This document shows positions 1 through 12,355 of a stretch of DNA of 64,000 nt, one piece after another. Each line of letters starts with the position of its first letter. Position 1 is the first letter of the stretch. Source of the stretch: Gloeopeniophorella convolvens (lineage: Eukaryota; Basidiomycota; Agaricomycetes; Russulales); the NCBI GenBank assembly GCA_022496205.1, contig WTXD01000013.1, positions 248,001 to 312,000 of the forward strand, given 5' to 3'. The notes under the pieces are model-generated. The model saw nothing but the letters and a program-made list of their open reading frames with translations, did not search any database and was not told the DNA's origin. Position numbers and translations under genes: made by a program.

Positions 1-1
1 G

Positions 2-1223
2 AAAGAGGGTATGCTATGCCGCAAGCAGTACAACGATCCCTCCGGGAAGCGCGCGAAAAGCAAATCATGGATGGACGTATTCGTCGTCATACAGAAGGGC
101 GAACTTAATATGTTCACGTTCGGCGAACATGCGGCGGGCGGACAGCGCGTTGTCGGAGGTGGCAACTGGCTCGTGCGTTTCATTCACACGCATGAGGTGG
201 TAACGAGGCTGACGCACGTTCGCAGGAAAACGCTAATCACGTTGGCACGGTCCAGCTCGCCCACTCGTTGGCGCATGCATTGCCACCACCCGGCTACAAC
301 CGCCAGCGCCCGCATTGCATGGTGCTGACGCTTGCAACTAGCGCGGTGTACTTCTTCCAGGCCGGCACAGAAGAGCTCGTCAGTGAGTGGGTGCAGACAT
401 GCAACTACTGGGCCGCGCGGCAGAGCAAGGAGCCGCTGACGGGCGGCGTGTCGAACATGGAGTACGGCTGGAACCGCGTCAGTGACGTGCTGCACGGGCG
501 GTCGGTCTCGGACGACGAGTCGATCCGCATGCCGGACCACTCGGACAACGCGAGCATCCGCAGCGGGCGCAGCAACCGCAGCCGGTTCAGCCGCAAGGAT
601 GTCGCGGCGACGATGCGTGGGGGCAGCTCGGCGTGGGCGGACCGCACGAACATCAACGACTGGAAGCCACCGCTCGCGCCAACCGTGCCGAGCACGCATG
701 ACGAGGAGACGCAGCTCGAGGCGCTCAAGAAACATGTCAACGCGCTCACGGTCGAGTTGCAGCACCACAACGAGCTGCGTGGCCCGATGATGTCCTTGGT
801 ACGCGTCCCCTGTCACCCCCTCCTCTCCTCTGCCGCGCCGGTCCTGACGTCGACTGCCCCTTTCTCTCCCCTGTCTAGTACCCGTCGCGCTCGCAGAGCG
901 CAGCCAAGGCGCTGAGCAACTGGGAGAAGAAGTCGCAATACCTGCTCGCGGAGCACGTCAAGTACGAGTCGTACGTCGACTCGCTGCAAGCAGCGATGAC
1001 GCTGCGCCTCAAGAAGCGCGGCGAGAAGGCGCTCGAGCACGCACTGCGCGCCGACGCGGCGCAGGGCGCCTTCAAGGGCAAGTGGCGGCAGCCGCGGGAG
1101 AAGACGATCGCCGAGGGCGACGAGGCGTCGTCCGTGATTGGTGAGCCGCTGCCGGCGCCCAAAGGCGCGCGCCACCGCCGAGAGGTTGCCCAGACGGATG
1201 TGGGTGACGAGAGCGACGCGTGA
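2..1223 (+). CDS. Sec7-family ARF guanine-exchange factor, C-terminal PH part (5' partial)
   Basis: This is the C-terminal part of an ARF-GEF, which loads GTP on Arf GTPases at Golgi or endosomal membranes. The Sec7 catalytic domain would lie left of the window. Exons are <2-172, 226-798 and 879-1223; both introns (53 and 80 nt) are phase 0 with GT..AG ends. The visible protein opens inside a PH_9-type pleckstrin domain (basic KQYNDPSGKRAKSK stretch, SWMDVFVVIQKGEL strand, then YFFQAGTEELVSEWV and the terminal helix with NYWAARQSKEP). A Ser/Arg-rich linker follows, then a charged helical tail likely to form a coiled coil. The frame is open to base 2, so the start is missing. Family call is from PH sequence resemblance; which ARF-GEF subtype is not resolved. 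Confidence 0.85.
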
Positions 1224-1721
1224 GCCCCTCAGCTGGCCGTTCCGACCGGGCCCGTGCAGGCGCAGTGCGCACTGCGCAGGTCTATTTATGCTTCACCAGG
1301 ACACTGCCGGCTGGTTGTGTCAATATATATATACCACTTACTGATCATACATACTCGTATATATGCTCCATGATACCCATCGATATATTCGTGAACGTCA
1401 TGAGTGGACGTGAAGGAGATATCATACAGCACGGAACAAGCAGTGAGAGGTGTGCCCAAGATAACATAATAGCTTGCGCGAGTCTAAAGTATCCAAATTA
1501 GCTAGCAACGACCGTCGTACATCATCACCTAGCACTCTGATAGAATGAGTGATATGCGTACAGGGCACGAAACCCGCGACCCTCTCTAGTGTGGCAAAAG
1601 AAGAAAACGAAGGGGTACAACAAGAGTAGTAGGGGAACAACATGGGGGGTTAGTGAAGTTGGGGAAAGGGGGAAGAAAGTGTGGGTGTGGAAAGAGAGCC
1701 GCGCCGAGCCGCGCCGACCGT
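1224..1721. other. Convergent 3' intergenic gap
   Basis: Gap between the ends of two converging genes. It contains an AT-rich run with TATATATA-like steps near 1320-1395, probably 3' UTR sequence. No gene seen. Confidence 0.5.
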
Positions 1722-4700
1722 TCATGTGCCTGTGCTATCAGTCGGTTTGCGGACCAAGCCAGGTCCTCCCGTGGATGTCCGTCTCTGCCGCTTCATGGCC
1801 AGGGTCCCCGCGGCGGCGGCGGCGGCGTTCGCACCCACCCGGCTGCCGGGCGACAGTCGCGAGCCCGGGAGCGCGAGCGGCGTGTTGCTTGTCGTCGACG
1901 AGCGCGGGCGCGTCGAGGATGACGCAAGCTTGGGGAGCACCGAGTTATTCTTGCGTGCGCCGGTGTTAGGCGCGCCAGAGGCTCGGTTCCTGAAAGATAA
2001 GTGACACCCCGCATTCAGCAAGCCTGTTCTGTATGGGGTCAAGAGATATGCGCACCGCTTCTTGATCACGTCAGTCTTGAGAGATAGAGGTCTGACCACG
2101 CCATGCAGTTTCTGTTAGATCGGCGGGGGGCACGGGTTAGCTGGATCCGGCGTCTGCAGATAAGGGCACTCACATAAAATAGTCCGCAGGCGTTGCCTAG
2201 AGTTAACGAAAGCTCAACACTTGCGCCCGCGGAACAGGCTGCGGATCCACTTACACAGAGGCTGCCCTTCCGGATCCCTCCGCCACAGCGGCGTATTCGT
2301 CGTCTGGCAATTCGTGCACACCGTCGGCGCTGACTCCCCATCTTCGCCGCCCTTGGAACCACTTCCGCCTGCCGCAGACGCCAGGTCTGGGGTGCTCGTT
2401 GAGGATCTTAGTTGGGCGGTCGAGGGCAGCTCGGCTCCCGCGGTCGACTTTTTCCGCGCAATGGCGGAACGCGCGGCCGCATCCTGAATTCGTTTCGTCG
2501 ACGCAATCTTGCGGACGCCCTGGCGGTTAGTGGCCGACGAACCCTCAGCGGATGTTGGCGTTGATGCGTTGGATGTATTGAGAGGTTCGGGGGAAGCCGT
2601 GGTGCTGGAGATGAACCCGTTGCCCCAGCCATCACTTGAAGGGCTGGGGTGGATGCTCGTGAAGCCGTTCTCCCCGTGTTCGGCCGGTAAGATTTGAGTA
2701 GGGTCCACGTGCGTGAACGGCTGATGTGACAGGTTGGCGGTGTCGACGCTGTTGGCATACATGAGGCCCATCAAATTATGGTACTCCATACCGGGGTCGT
2801 CCAATCCGGTCAGGTTAGTGGCGTTCAGGCGCGCGTAGCTCTCAGCTACGGCAGCAGACGCTGCCACTGCAGCCGCGGAGAGACCTTCATTAGCCGCCAG
2901 CGGAGGACTCGCATGCGGTGAGTAAGGCGTCGTCGACAGTGCTAAATGAGGGTGGTCGTGATATGAGGGAGTATGCCGGTGGTCGTCGGCTGGTGTGAGG
3001 ACGGAGGAGAAGTCATGAGGGAGAGATTGAGCAGCAGGTAACTCGAACAAGGCATCATAACCGGGGAACGTAAAATTGAACGGCGCGGAGGGGAAGGAGC
3101 TACTGGGATTGTGGTTGTGGGAGCTCGGTGGTGGATGGTGATGAGAGAGAGAGAAGCGCTGAACCATATCCGGCTGCTCGACTATGGGGGAGGCATGAAC
3201 GCTGGGGGGATCAGCTCGAAGCATGCTTTCGGCGTGGGGGGCATCTGCTCTGCGTTTGGTCCCTATAAGACTTTCAGGCGGCAGAGGCCTACCATTAACC
3301 TGATGCCTTCCTAATACGCCAGCCAAAATGCCGTCCTTCGAGACCGTGTGATCAAAGCTCGTCTTACGCACGTGCCGGGGGAAGGACCGCTGCTCCGGCG
3401 ACCCGGCGCTGGACGCGGGCGTTCTCGATAGACCGTGAAGACCGAAAGAGGGGAGAGATGAGGGATGGCCTGCATACGCGTGTAGGTCCGTGGAAGAAGG
3501 GTCGTCGGGGTGGTCAGGATAAGGGTAACGAGAGCCATGGGAGTTGGTCGGAAAGGCAACAGAGTGAGGATGGCTGTCGTGTTCGTGGACGGGGGCGAGC
3601 GAGAAGGGATGGTGAGCAGCCGATGAAGGACTGTGGCGAGTGGTGCCAATCGGGACGCTGGGCGTGGCCGAGGCAGAGGAGGCAGCTGAATGAAAGCCGA
3701 GCCTGACGTCGAGTGAAGGCCTACGGAGACCATTCATGTCTGAGGGCTTTGGGTCGGATGGGTGGTCGAGAGATGGAAAAACGAAGCGTTCGGGGTGCGA
3801 TAAGACGTTATCGAGGTGTTGGCCCGCTGCTGGCGGCGGGCGGGACCTGGAGCGGCTTGCCGGTCTCCAGTCCATGGGAACCCTGGATCGAGATCGGCTC
3901 ATCGCCCTCCAATCCATTGGAACGACCTCGCTAAGGGGGGAGTTAGCGCGTTGCAGCCGAGTGAGCAAGATGACGCCACTCACTCATCTTCTTCCGTGCC
4001 ATCCTGGTTTGCGCCATCAAACCCCACTACACTCACTTTGCCTTTGCCTTTATCTATCCGACGGCCACGCTCCTCTTCGACCGTCTCTTCCTTGACTCCC
4101 TCAGCGATAGCTGGACTAAAAGTACCCACACCAGCATCCTCCGACGCCTCCTTCTTCACCGTTACCCCATTTTGCTCCGCTTCATCGGCCTGTCCGCCCT
4201 GCCTGGCCTCGTCTTCTTTCTTCTTCTTGAGCGCCAGCGCCATCATTCGCCACGTCAGATTCTCCATCCGCTGTGCGTGCGGCAGGTTCGCCTTGGTCCG
4301 CGCGTACATTTTCCACACTTGCGTTGCGAGCGGATCCTCCTTTGCGAGCCGGTCAGGGTCACACTGACTGGCATCCGTCGGAGACAGCGCGTTCGAATGC
4401 AGGTCAGGGGAACCCGAAAGGACGGGCGAAGGGAACGTGCTCGCGCCATCGGTCCCATGTCGAGAACCGAAAAGGCCATCCGAGAACATGTCGCTAAATA
4501 TGGTAGTGGCGTCTGGACGGGCGCTTGCTCCGGGGGATGTCGGTGAGTTGCTGAACCTAGGCACTTCTGACGCTCTGCGAGCGGCGGACAGCGGCGAGGA
4601 CAGAGCAATTCCTGCAGTGGAAGAATCGCGCGACATTGTTACAGCCTGAAACGATGTGTACGATTCTATGCCAGGGGTCGACGGTGATGTTGAGGTTGGC

Positions 4701-5626
4701 GACATCCACAATGACGGTGGCAGTCCAGCATTTGACCGGTCACCCGTGAGGCCGAGATTCGGGTTGTATTCGTATGGAGGCGTTGCATACGAATGTGGTA
4801 AGTATGTCGACGAAATGCCAGACCCTGCGTATTCACCAATGAGTTAGAACCGAAGCAAAAATTAGCTATGAGAAAGTCACCTGCAGAGCCATGCCTCGAA
4901 TGCACCCTAGCAGCATTGTCGTGGACGGGATGCTTGCCGTCTACCGAGCCATTGAGCCGCGTGCCAGCTGCACGAGGCAGGCCAGACGAAACGTCTGCGG
5001 GACCCATACGATGTGACTTGGGTCTGCCATACGATGTTGTGGGCAAGACGGTATACTCCTGGACGCTCGCCTTCTGGTGTTGGTGCGGCATGGGGAAGGG
5101 TGGGTTTGCGAGGTGACCTTGTCGCAAACCATGAGCATCGACAAGGGGAAACGAGGGCTGCAAGCGCGCAGGAGGTGCGGCGCTCTGGGGCATACTGCTA
5201 GAAGATCCTGCGATTGGTCCAAGGACACCAGTCGCGGCGAGATGGGCAAACATTTCCGGATTGAGAGGTGAAGAAAATATATTTCCCCATTCATGGCCAT
5301 GGCCGTGCGGCAAAGGCTGGAGACTGGACTGCTCAGAACGCAAGTCAGAAGGATGTTTAGTGATGTGCTGAATTTTTGAGCTTGCTGATACGCACAGGAT
5401 ATGAAGCAGAGAGGTCCGGCGACGTCATGTCAGGGGACTGCAGCCATGGCGAGGAAAGAGATTGAGGCGATAGAGAGGCAGAGGGGTGGGGGCTGTGGTC
5501 AGCCGTGCCGTTTGATGGCGCATGTGCATTTAGAGCAGTATTAACCGTAGGGCGCGGGGTGGACGACCAAGGCGACTTTGGGAGGTCATCCACAACGCTA
5601 GGGGATTGCACAGTGGCGAGCTCCAT
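1722..5626 (-). CDS. areA: AreA/NIT2-type GATA transcription factor
   Basis: Global nitrogen regulator of the fungal AreA/NIT2 class, binding GATA motifs in promoters of nitrogen-assimilation genes. Seven exons on the minus strand: 5626-5396, 5328-4881, 4824-3984, 3930-2255, 2196-2174, 2111-2056, 1989-1722. Two diagnostic parts are visible. A DUF1752-type helix lies in exon 3 (around [20 protein letters not shown]). Near the C-terminus is a single CX2CX17CX2C zinc finger beginning [20 protein letters not shown] and continuing NACGLF then [19 protein letters not shown]. The finger is cut by two introns, with a 23 nt exon carrying only NACGLFY. Exon 4 is Ser/Pro/His-rich, with a duplicated VPMDWR..SRSRSR unit at its start. 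Everything spliced keeps frame. The start is the first in-frame ATG of exon 1; a longer leader cannot be excluded. Confidence 0.9.
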
Positions 5627-8591
5627 AGGGCGCCGCTATGCGCTGGAAAACGCGGAGTTGGTACAGGGATATACGAGAAGAAGTGAAGTGAGATGGACCT
5701 CCGAACGTAAGAGGGCGGTTAACGGCCGGTCAGGCTGGCCGAAGTGATGGCAAGCAAGATGCCGCGCGATTTGTGTTGGCAAAAAAAAAAGCGCACTGGC
5801 CGCACGACGACGGGTTTCCGAGAGGGGCAAGAGAGGGATGCCGGGAGAGGCGAAGAGACTTGTTCGAGGGCGCAGCGAGGGCGAGTGAGCGACGGGCCGT
5901 GTGGGCTCCCTTAGCCGTGCACAAACAAACACCGGGCGAGAAATTATCGCAGGATATTCCCCATCACAAATATCCCATTTTATTTCACATGCCCTGTCAA
6001 ACCCATCTCGGTGTCCCCGAGGGCCCGTTCCTGAGATCGCCTCCGCCAGATCCCGCCGGGCGCCCGCTCCTTTCCTCCCCTCCCCGTCCTGCTCATCCCT
6101 TCTCCCCCCCCCCCTCTGCTTTTTTTTCTGCTCCTTTCTTCCTTCGATCCGAATACATCGCACAACTGCCTCGATCTTCTCTCGCTTGCTCCAGTTTCCC
6201 CCTTGCTTCCCCCCCTCATCCGATGCTTTTCCGCTGTCTGTCGCTGTCCACCCACTTCTCACCGCGCGAGCGCAATCTTCCCTTTTTCGTCCAGACACTG
6301 GGCGTCTTCACGTCTCTTCCCTCTCGGATGACTTGCCTTTGCTCTCCGTATCCGGCGTCCTTGTTCGAGAAGGTGCGCTGGCCTGGATCTTGCGTCGTCC
6401 CCCCGGAGTCCCTTGTCTGCTTAACCGCTTACTTTTGATGATTCCTGGACCCTTACTCCCCGCTTCTGGCGCCGCCACCATCACCATCCGGCGCGCGCTT
6501 TCCGGCCGGAACAACCTCTCTTCTGGCAGAGAACTCGCATGCACGTTCGCATCTGCCGACTTGCCCCACTTCGGTATTAGCTCTCATGTAGCCCCGGGAG
6601 GATGTCCATCTGCACTAGCACCCCTCGGTCATCTGCTCTTCAGCGCGCCCGCGCCACAGCGTGCCCCGCAATGCTTAGTCCCTTTTCGGGTCTGTCCTAG
6701 TCTAGCCTTTTCATCAAAGTCCAACCCTGTCCAACCCCTGATCGTGAATGGCTCTGGTGGCGCCCGCCGCTCTCACTTGTCGCATAGCCCGCTGGCGTCG
6801 ACAGCGAACCCAGGTGTCAACTGCCCTTCTAGGACAATATGAATTGAAATCCGCTTAGACGGCTTGGCTTTCAGAACGCACCCATGGCCACGTGGACGTG
6901 TCTCTTCCTCAAACGGACGACAAAAGCTTCGCCGACACAGGCCGACATCTGCCATTATGTTGCCAGAAGCCTCGTGGTGCTAAAAGTGCCTTCGTAACGC
7001 AATCCCTGTGCTTCCTCGCCCTCACTGGATACCGATGACTGTAGCGGCTACCGGATGTACAGGCACCGCCCATACCTACCTCGCTCAAGTAGGAAGTGGC
7101 TGGCGCTCAGCATCATCGGATGACCACACAATTCCAACGACGGCGGGACACATGACCTTTGGCGACAAGGTACCCCGCACTCAAGTCACACCCTACTACA
7201 CCAGTTAGATGTGCTCTAGCGTCCACGCATATGAACCTGACTCCTGACTCGTGCGTATTCACTCTACATGTACTGTACTTTTGCTCGTCCTTTCGTCCTT
7301 TTGCCGCCTGTCGTGCGAGGCACCGCGTTCTCTTTTGTTCATGTTGCGCCTGTGCATTCAGTTGGCACCTTCCCCACGGAAATTAGGAGGACATCGTTCA
7401 ACGGAAGCGGGATCCCATCCACTTTGCTCCTTTGGGTTCTCTTGCTCCAGCCATGTGGCTGGGTCGCTCCTCCTGGTCCCGTGGTCCTGCTTCTTGTTGG
7501 TCGAAGCACTGACAGCATTAGTTCGTTCCTGGGCGACGAGTCGGCCGCGCGGCGGCAGCGGCCACCGCCTGCCGTACCAGGCCGTACCATACGAGACCAC
7601 ACGGCACACCTTGGGTCCTCTTAGGATGCGCCATTGGAGCCGTATCGATGTTTATAGCTCTCCTTCCTCCATCTTACTCTTCGATCGGACCGGACTCTCA
7701 AGAACTCCGCGCTCTTATTGCCCCTCCGGCCCGCGACATTAAACCTTCCTTCGCATACGGCGGTAACAGGCTTCTGCTTGCAGTGCGCAGAAGAGGTGGA
7801 GGCATCGTGGATAGTGTAATGTTGATGACGCCGTAGACAGCGATGATGCGAATTGTACGGCGCTTGCGATCGCGCGGGCCACCACACCCACAGAATTTGG
7901 AAATTAATACGACATCTTACATAGACAGATCAATTCCGTGCGCGCTGTACGCTTGCAGTCATGCGCGTCGGGCGCAAGGCAAGCCCTGCATTGAGGCGGC
8001 GCATGTCACCATGGCGAGCCTTGCGGGAGCAAAGTGGCCATTGCGCGCGCGAATTCCACTCGGACGGGTCCTACGGGTCGCACAGTCATATGTATTATGC
8101 TCTCGCACAACTCTTGCACCACGATTGCGTGACGGTGGGCGCGTGCGCCCCTATGGCGGCTATGGCTGCGTAGCTGGAGGGTGCGCAGCCACGATGGCTT
8201 GCTCGTCGGCCAGGCCAGCTTACAGCCAGCAAGTTGCGCCGGGCGGGTAATCCTCGGGAGCGCTTTGCTTGCCTCCGTCAAGGCCGCCAAGGGACGGCTG
8301 TAACTATTCGATCGTCTCCGACGTTTATGAACGGTTGCGACCTTCGGTGAGATCTGCAAGATCAGAATCTCTCTCCTAGATACGGCTCGGCAGATTCACT
8401 CGCAGGGAATGAATGCTTATCATGCGCATCAGCACCACCAGCGGCGCGCCGCCTGCGCCCTCTGGCGCCCCCGCCCACAGACGCTGACAAAACGCTGGGA
8501 TCTCATTGGGTGAGTGGTATATGATACAACAGGCCGGAGTGAGTATAGTATTCAGGTTGCGGCCGTTGGCGTGGCCGCCGTGTCCTCGAGG
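5627..8591. other. 3 kb gene-free gap with pyrimidine-rich tract
   Basis: Lies upstream of the GATA factor and downstream of the peptidase gene. The plus strand is strongly C/T-rich at about 6050-6460 with poly-T and poly-C runs, the pattern of a fungal promoter or leader for a plus-strand transcript. The open frames here (largest 313 codons, 5901-6842) have low-complexity composition and no recognisable motif, so I do not call a gene. A TTATCG (CGATAA on the other strand) near 5943 is a possible GATA site upstream of the GATA factor. Confidence 0.45.
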
Positions 8592-10062
8592 TCAATCGGC
8601 ATCGCCGTCGCTGGCCTTCTGGTCCGACGGCTCGGAGGCCGGTCCGCCCGCGGCATCGCCGGTAGGCTCGTCCGCCGCGCGCTTCTTTTCGCTGGCGGCA
8701 TCGGGCCCGGCCTCGCCGTCGCTCCAACTCCACGCGTCTGCGAGCTCCCCGCGCACTAGGGCGGTGAGCACGAACGAGAGGATGCAGGCCGGGCTAGTTA
8801 CGCCCGTCGTTGGCGGCTGTTTTATACTCCTGGAGCCGGGGCGACGCACCTGAGGTACAGCAGCGCAGGCTGCGCCGCGTGGAAGACGTGCATGACGGTC
8901 ATCGTGGTAGCGAGCCCTGCCACGTAAGCCGCCAACGCGGCGTGGAAGTATGGCTTCGCAAACGGCCCTGCTTTCTGGGCCTGCTTGTGCCGGAAGTAGT
9001 CATAACGCAGCGCAAGCGCGACGAACATCCCAGGGACGACGATGTCGCCGAGGCCGAGCAGCATGCTTCCATTCTCCATCGAAAACGTGATGGACTTCGG
9101 CCAGATAATTTTCATGGGGAGGTCGAGGCTGGTCGCGACGCTGACCATCTGTTGCACAGGTGTCTCGTCTGAGCCGAGAGCACAACGGCGAAGACGTGTG
9201 TAATTACATACCACTTGTGTGCCGAAGACCCACCATATGTCATAGACAAACAGGCCGGATAGAAGGATGCATCCGGTCTTGAACGTGTCGAGCTTGAGCA
9301 GCGACATTGCATCATGTGCAAATGACAAGGCGAGGATGTCCGTGAGGAGCGCAGACTTCTTCGGCCCCATATAGGTGTACAAAATCGATGGCAAGATCCC
9401 GAGGGGCGCGAGAATAAGAACAGGCTTCTTCACAACGGTGGTCACTTTGAAGTTCAGAGAGCCGCCAAAGTCGAAGAATTCTCCGCTGACGTTCGTCCTG
9501 ACCGGCGCGAACTTTTTCCAGCGTTCAGTTCCGACAATGTGTCTGAACAGCTTTACGGCTGACTGGGGAGCACGGTGAGATGGCGAGTAAGCGGCGAGCA
9601 GACGGCGGGGAAGCTCACGCGTGGAACGCTGGCGAGACCAGCGATGGTAAACTGGTTCACTAGGAGCCAGTTAATCCATTCCGTGCCAAAGAACTTGATT
9701 GCTAGGTACAGGCCACCCAGCATTACCGAGCCCAACTGGGTACGGTGGCATGATCGTCAGTCCTAGTACACCCGCAAGGAGCAAACGGCAGACTCACCAC
9801 AGGGAATATCCATGCCTCCGCGGAGGTCAAACGCCCATTTTCATCGTGGAGCTGAAGTTCATGTCTATCGCCACCGGCCTTGGACTTCCTAGATTTCTGC
9901 GCACGAGTGCCACCCGTCGCGTTGAGATCCCACGATCGACACGGTAAGACGAGGTAGACTAACCGGGAGGGTGCCGATTGAGCCCGCATAGACAGAGATG
10001 GTCGCGGCCGTGGTAATGCCTACGTATGCGGACAACAGGCCTATGTCCAGCCCGTTCGACAT
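8592..10062 (-). CDS. Signal peptide peptidase (intramembrane aspartyl protease)
   Basis: Presenilin-type GXGD aspartyl protease of the ER membrane, which cleaves leftover signal peptides and some tail-anchored proteins. Six exons: 10062-9964, 9896-9798, 9735-9619, 9562-9212, 9148-8850, 8793-8592, giving 388 residues, usual for the family. The two catalytic aspartates are in YDIWWVFGT (about D213) and LGLGD (about D257), and the QPALLYL segment supplies the PAL motif. Multiple hydrophobic membrane helices surround them. The tail is acidic and Lys/Ala-rich; no KKXX retention signal is obvious. The first exon starts MSNGLDIGLLSAYVGI and leads directly into the first membrane helix. Confidence 0.95.
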
Positions 10063-10347
10063 CGTTCAGGTGCAGAGTCGGACACGACGCGGCAAGTGTA
10101 GGCTAAATACGTGGCGGGCGCGTCGGCCCGTGGGATATCTTCGAATTGCGCAGCGGCGTTTGTGCCCAGCAAGCGGGGCCGCAAGCTTGGCACGTTGGCA
10201 CTTTCACTCGACTCGACATGACTGGTGCGAACAATTACAGTACGTCACACTGCACAATCCTCAACGAATCTGTACATTTAATACCGTAGCCCACATACAT
10301 GCACGCCTGTGGCGTGCGGGGCCCTACTCGCCCACCAGTGCCGTCAT

Positions 10348-12355
10348 TTACCCGCGGGCCTTGAGTGCAGCAGCGTGAGCGGTCTCGACCTGGAATACAG
10401 GGTTGTCTGGGAAGATCTGTGCAACGTGTGAGCGACAACCTCGCCAAGACATCGTGGAGCATACAGCGTAGCCATCTTGGGGAGTGTCTCCACTCGAGAG
10501 GTGAGAACCTGCTTGCCTAATGCATTCGCTGTGTCAGGATCTTAACGTCGCCGCGCAAGCCTGGGCCATACCAGATGAGGTCGCCGCTTAGCCCAGAGGA
10601 AACTACGGTGTTCCACCAGTCGGTGTAGGTGGACTGCTGGTCGGACGTCACGCCAAACTCCTCCACGATTGTCGGTTTGTTGGCAGAAGCCTGTACAGTC
10701 TGATGGTCCTTGATCCACTGTACGCCCCAGGAGTCGGGGTTCGTGGTTTGGCCCCATGAGATGGGATACAGCTGGGAATCACAATGACTTATGGTCCATT
10801 CGAAGCCCTACCCTGGACTTACGTGGAAGGTCCCGAAATCAATGGTAGGGACCAGAATGTTTGCGGCGAAGTCAACACCCTCCGTGCCCCTGTGAAGGGC
10901 CAAGTCAGACTCTCATGCGCGACTCGGTAGGTCGGAAACTGACTGGTAAGGGTATGAGGGGTTGCCCGGCTCGTTGAAGAAACCTTCATCCCCGATAGCA
11001 ACGAGGTGATTCGGATCGATCGACTTAATGAAGGCTGAGATTTCTGAGACCCAGTTAGTGATCGTGGTAGTTTCGCATGTTCCGGAGGTCGTTCTGAAAG
11101 CGTGTCAGCCAAACGCATGCCCTAAACGCATGAGGTCCATCCAAGTACCCGGTGCTTCCGGAACACCTTGGCTCGTTCGCTGAATGGGTATCAGAATTCA
11201 GAAGCACTCGTATAAAACTCGAGCATAGCTGCGTACCTAGCTCCCATCCGAGGATGGTCGGTTCGTTGACATATCGGCCAACGAAGGTGGTGATATATGC
11301 CTTGAAGGCTGCCTGCATGGATGTTAGAGGGTGACCTCTCTGTGAGGTTAGGTAGCCTTACAATGACGTTGGCATTGGTGTAGAAGAGATCGTGAGGCTG
11401 GTCCGAGCCCACAATCTGGTTGACGTAGACGTCCATGCCTCCGTAGTCGGACCAGTTGTTTGTCCTGCGCAATCGGCTGAGCACCTGAGAGACATCGAAC
11501 CCAGATGAACGTACAAGGCCACGATAAGGCGAAGGCCGTTCGCCTTGGCCGCGGCCACAACGTTGTCTGACGAATATGAGAATGACACCACCCATCAAGG
11601 TGTCCACCCGGCTCACCGAAGTTTTGGAGGCCAGTGGCGCCGGTATTGACAGTCGGCTTTCCACCAGACCAGCTCTGGTAGTATACGCCATTGGGAGAGG
11701 TGACCTCGTTGAAACCCCTGAAAACAGGGGTGAGATTCCGGGCGCTTATGGGCTTCGCTTTTCTCACCATGTGCGGACGGTGGTGGCTCCGGCCTTGGCG
11801 ATGTCGGCAAACGCGGCATTCATGTTGGCGGTGCTGAGACCGATGAGGCCCACCCAGTACGAGTTGGCACTGTGTACCCCGTGCGTCAGCATCTTGTACG
11901 TTGATCTCGCAAAAAAAGTGCGTCTACCCAACAACGGTGTATGTTGAACCGTTCAAGGTGAACTTTTGACCAGACGTCTTGACGAAGCCTGTGGAAGCTG
12001 GCGCCGAAGCACTGGTGGTGGATGACGTCGACGTTGAACTCGAGCTAGAGCGCGTGGTCGTCGTCGAAGTAGTGCTTGAACTCGAACGTGAGGTCGTAGT
12101 GGATGATACTGTCGTGGAGCCAGTTCCAACTTGACATTGTGAATAGTATGGATTAAGAACGACGCAAGCCAAGCCGGCGTCACAAGCTGCAGATCGAGGC
12201 TTAGGTTGGGGGTCGAGAGTCGCTCGGGAAATATCATGCTTACTCGTGGACCCGGTGTACTGGAGACCGCCGCACTGACCCCATTCGGAAACTGCGCTGA
12301 CAGACCCTGCAAAGGAGAGAGCAACAGCAACGAGCCCAGCGGAGATCGTCTTCAT
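10348..12355 (-). CDS. Secreted GH5 endo-beta-1,4-mannanase with N-terminal CBM1
   Basis: Hydrolyses beta-1,4-mannan in plant hemicellulose outside the cell. Thirteen exons: 12355-12244, 12186-11928, 11869-11768, 11717-11617, 11566-11515, 11464-11362, 11312-11237, 11179-11149, 11093-10944, 10889-10823, 10771-10572, 10516-10465, 10416-10348; 457 residues. Order: signal peptide (MKTISAGLVAVALSFAGSVS), fungal cellulose-binding module (WGQCGG, then Cys/Tyr pattern ending YYSQCQ), a Ser/Thr linker of roughly 45 residues, then a GH5 subfamily 7-like catalytic domain. The acid/base Glu is in NEPRC (about E271) and the nucleophile in EEFG. VRTWGFNEV, NNWSDYGG and IGDEGFF are typical mannanase stretches. 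A TATATA box sits about 60 bases upstream of the ATG. Phase was checked across all twelve introns. Confidence 0.95.

Noticed and set aside
1681..2004. 107-codon plus-strand frame
   Set aside because: Antisense to the last exon of the GATA factor, whose frame is continuous with the zinc finger.
5901..6842. 313-codon plus-strand frame in the 3 kb gap
   Set aside because: Low-complexity Ser/Pro/Phe translation of a pyrimidine tract; no motif and no plausible splicing partner exons.
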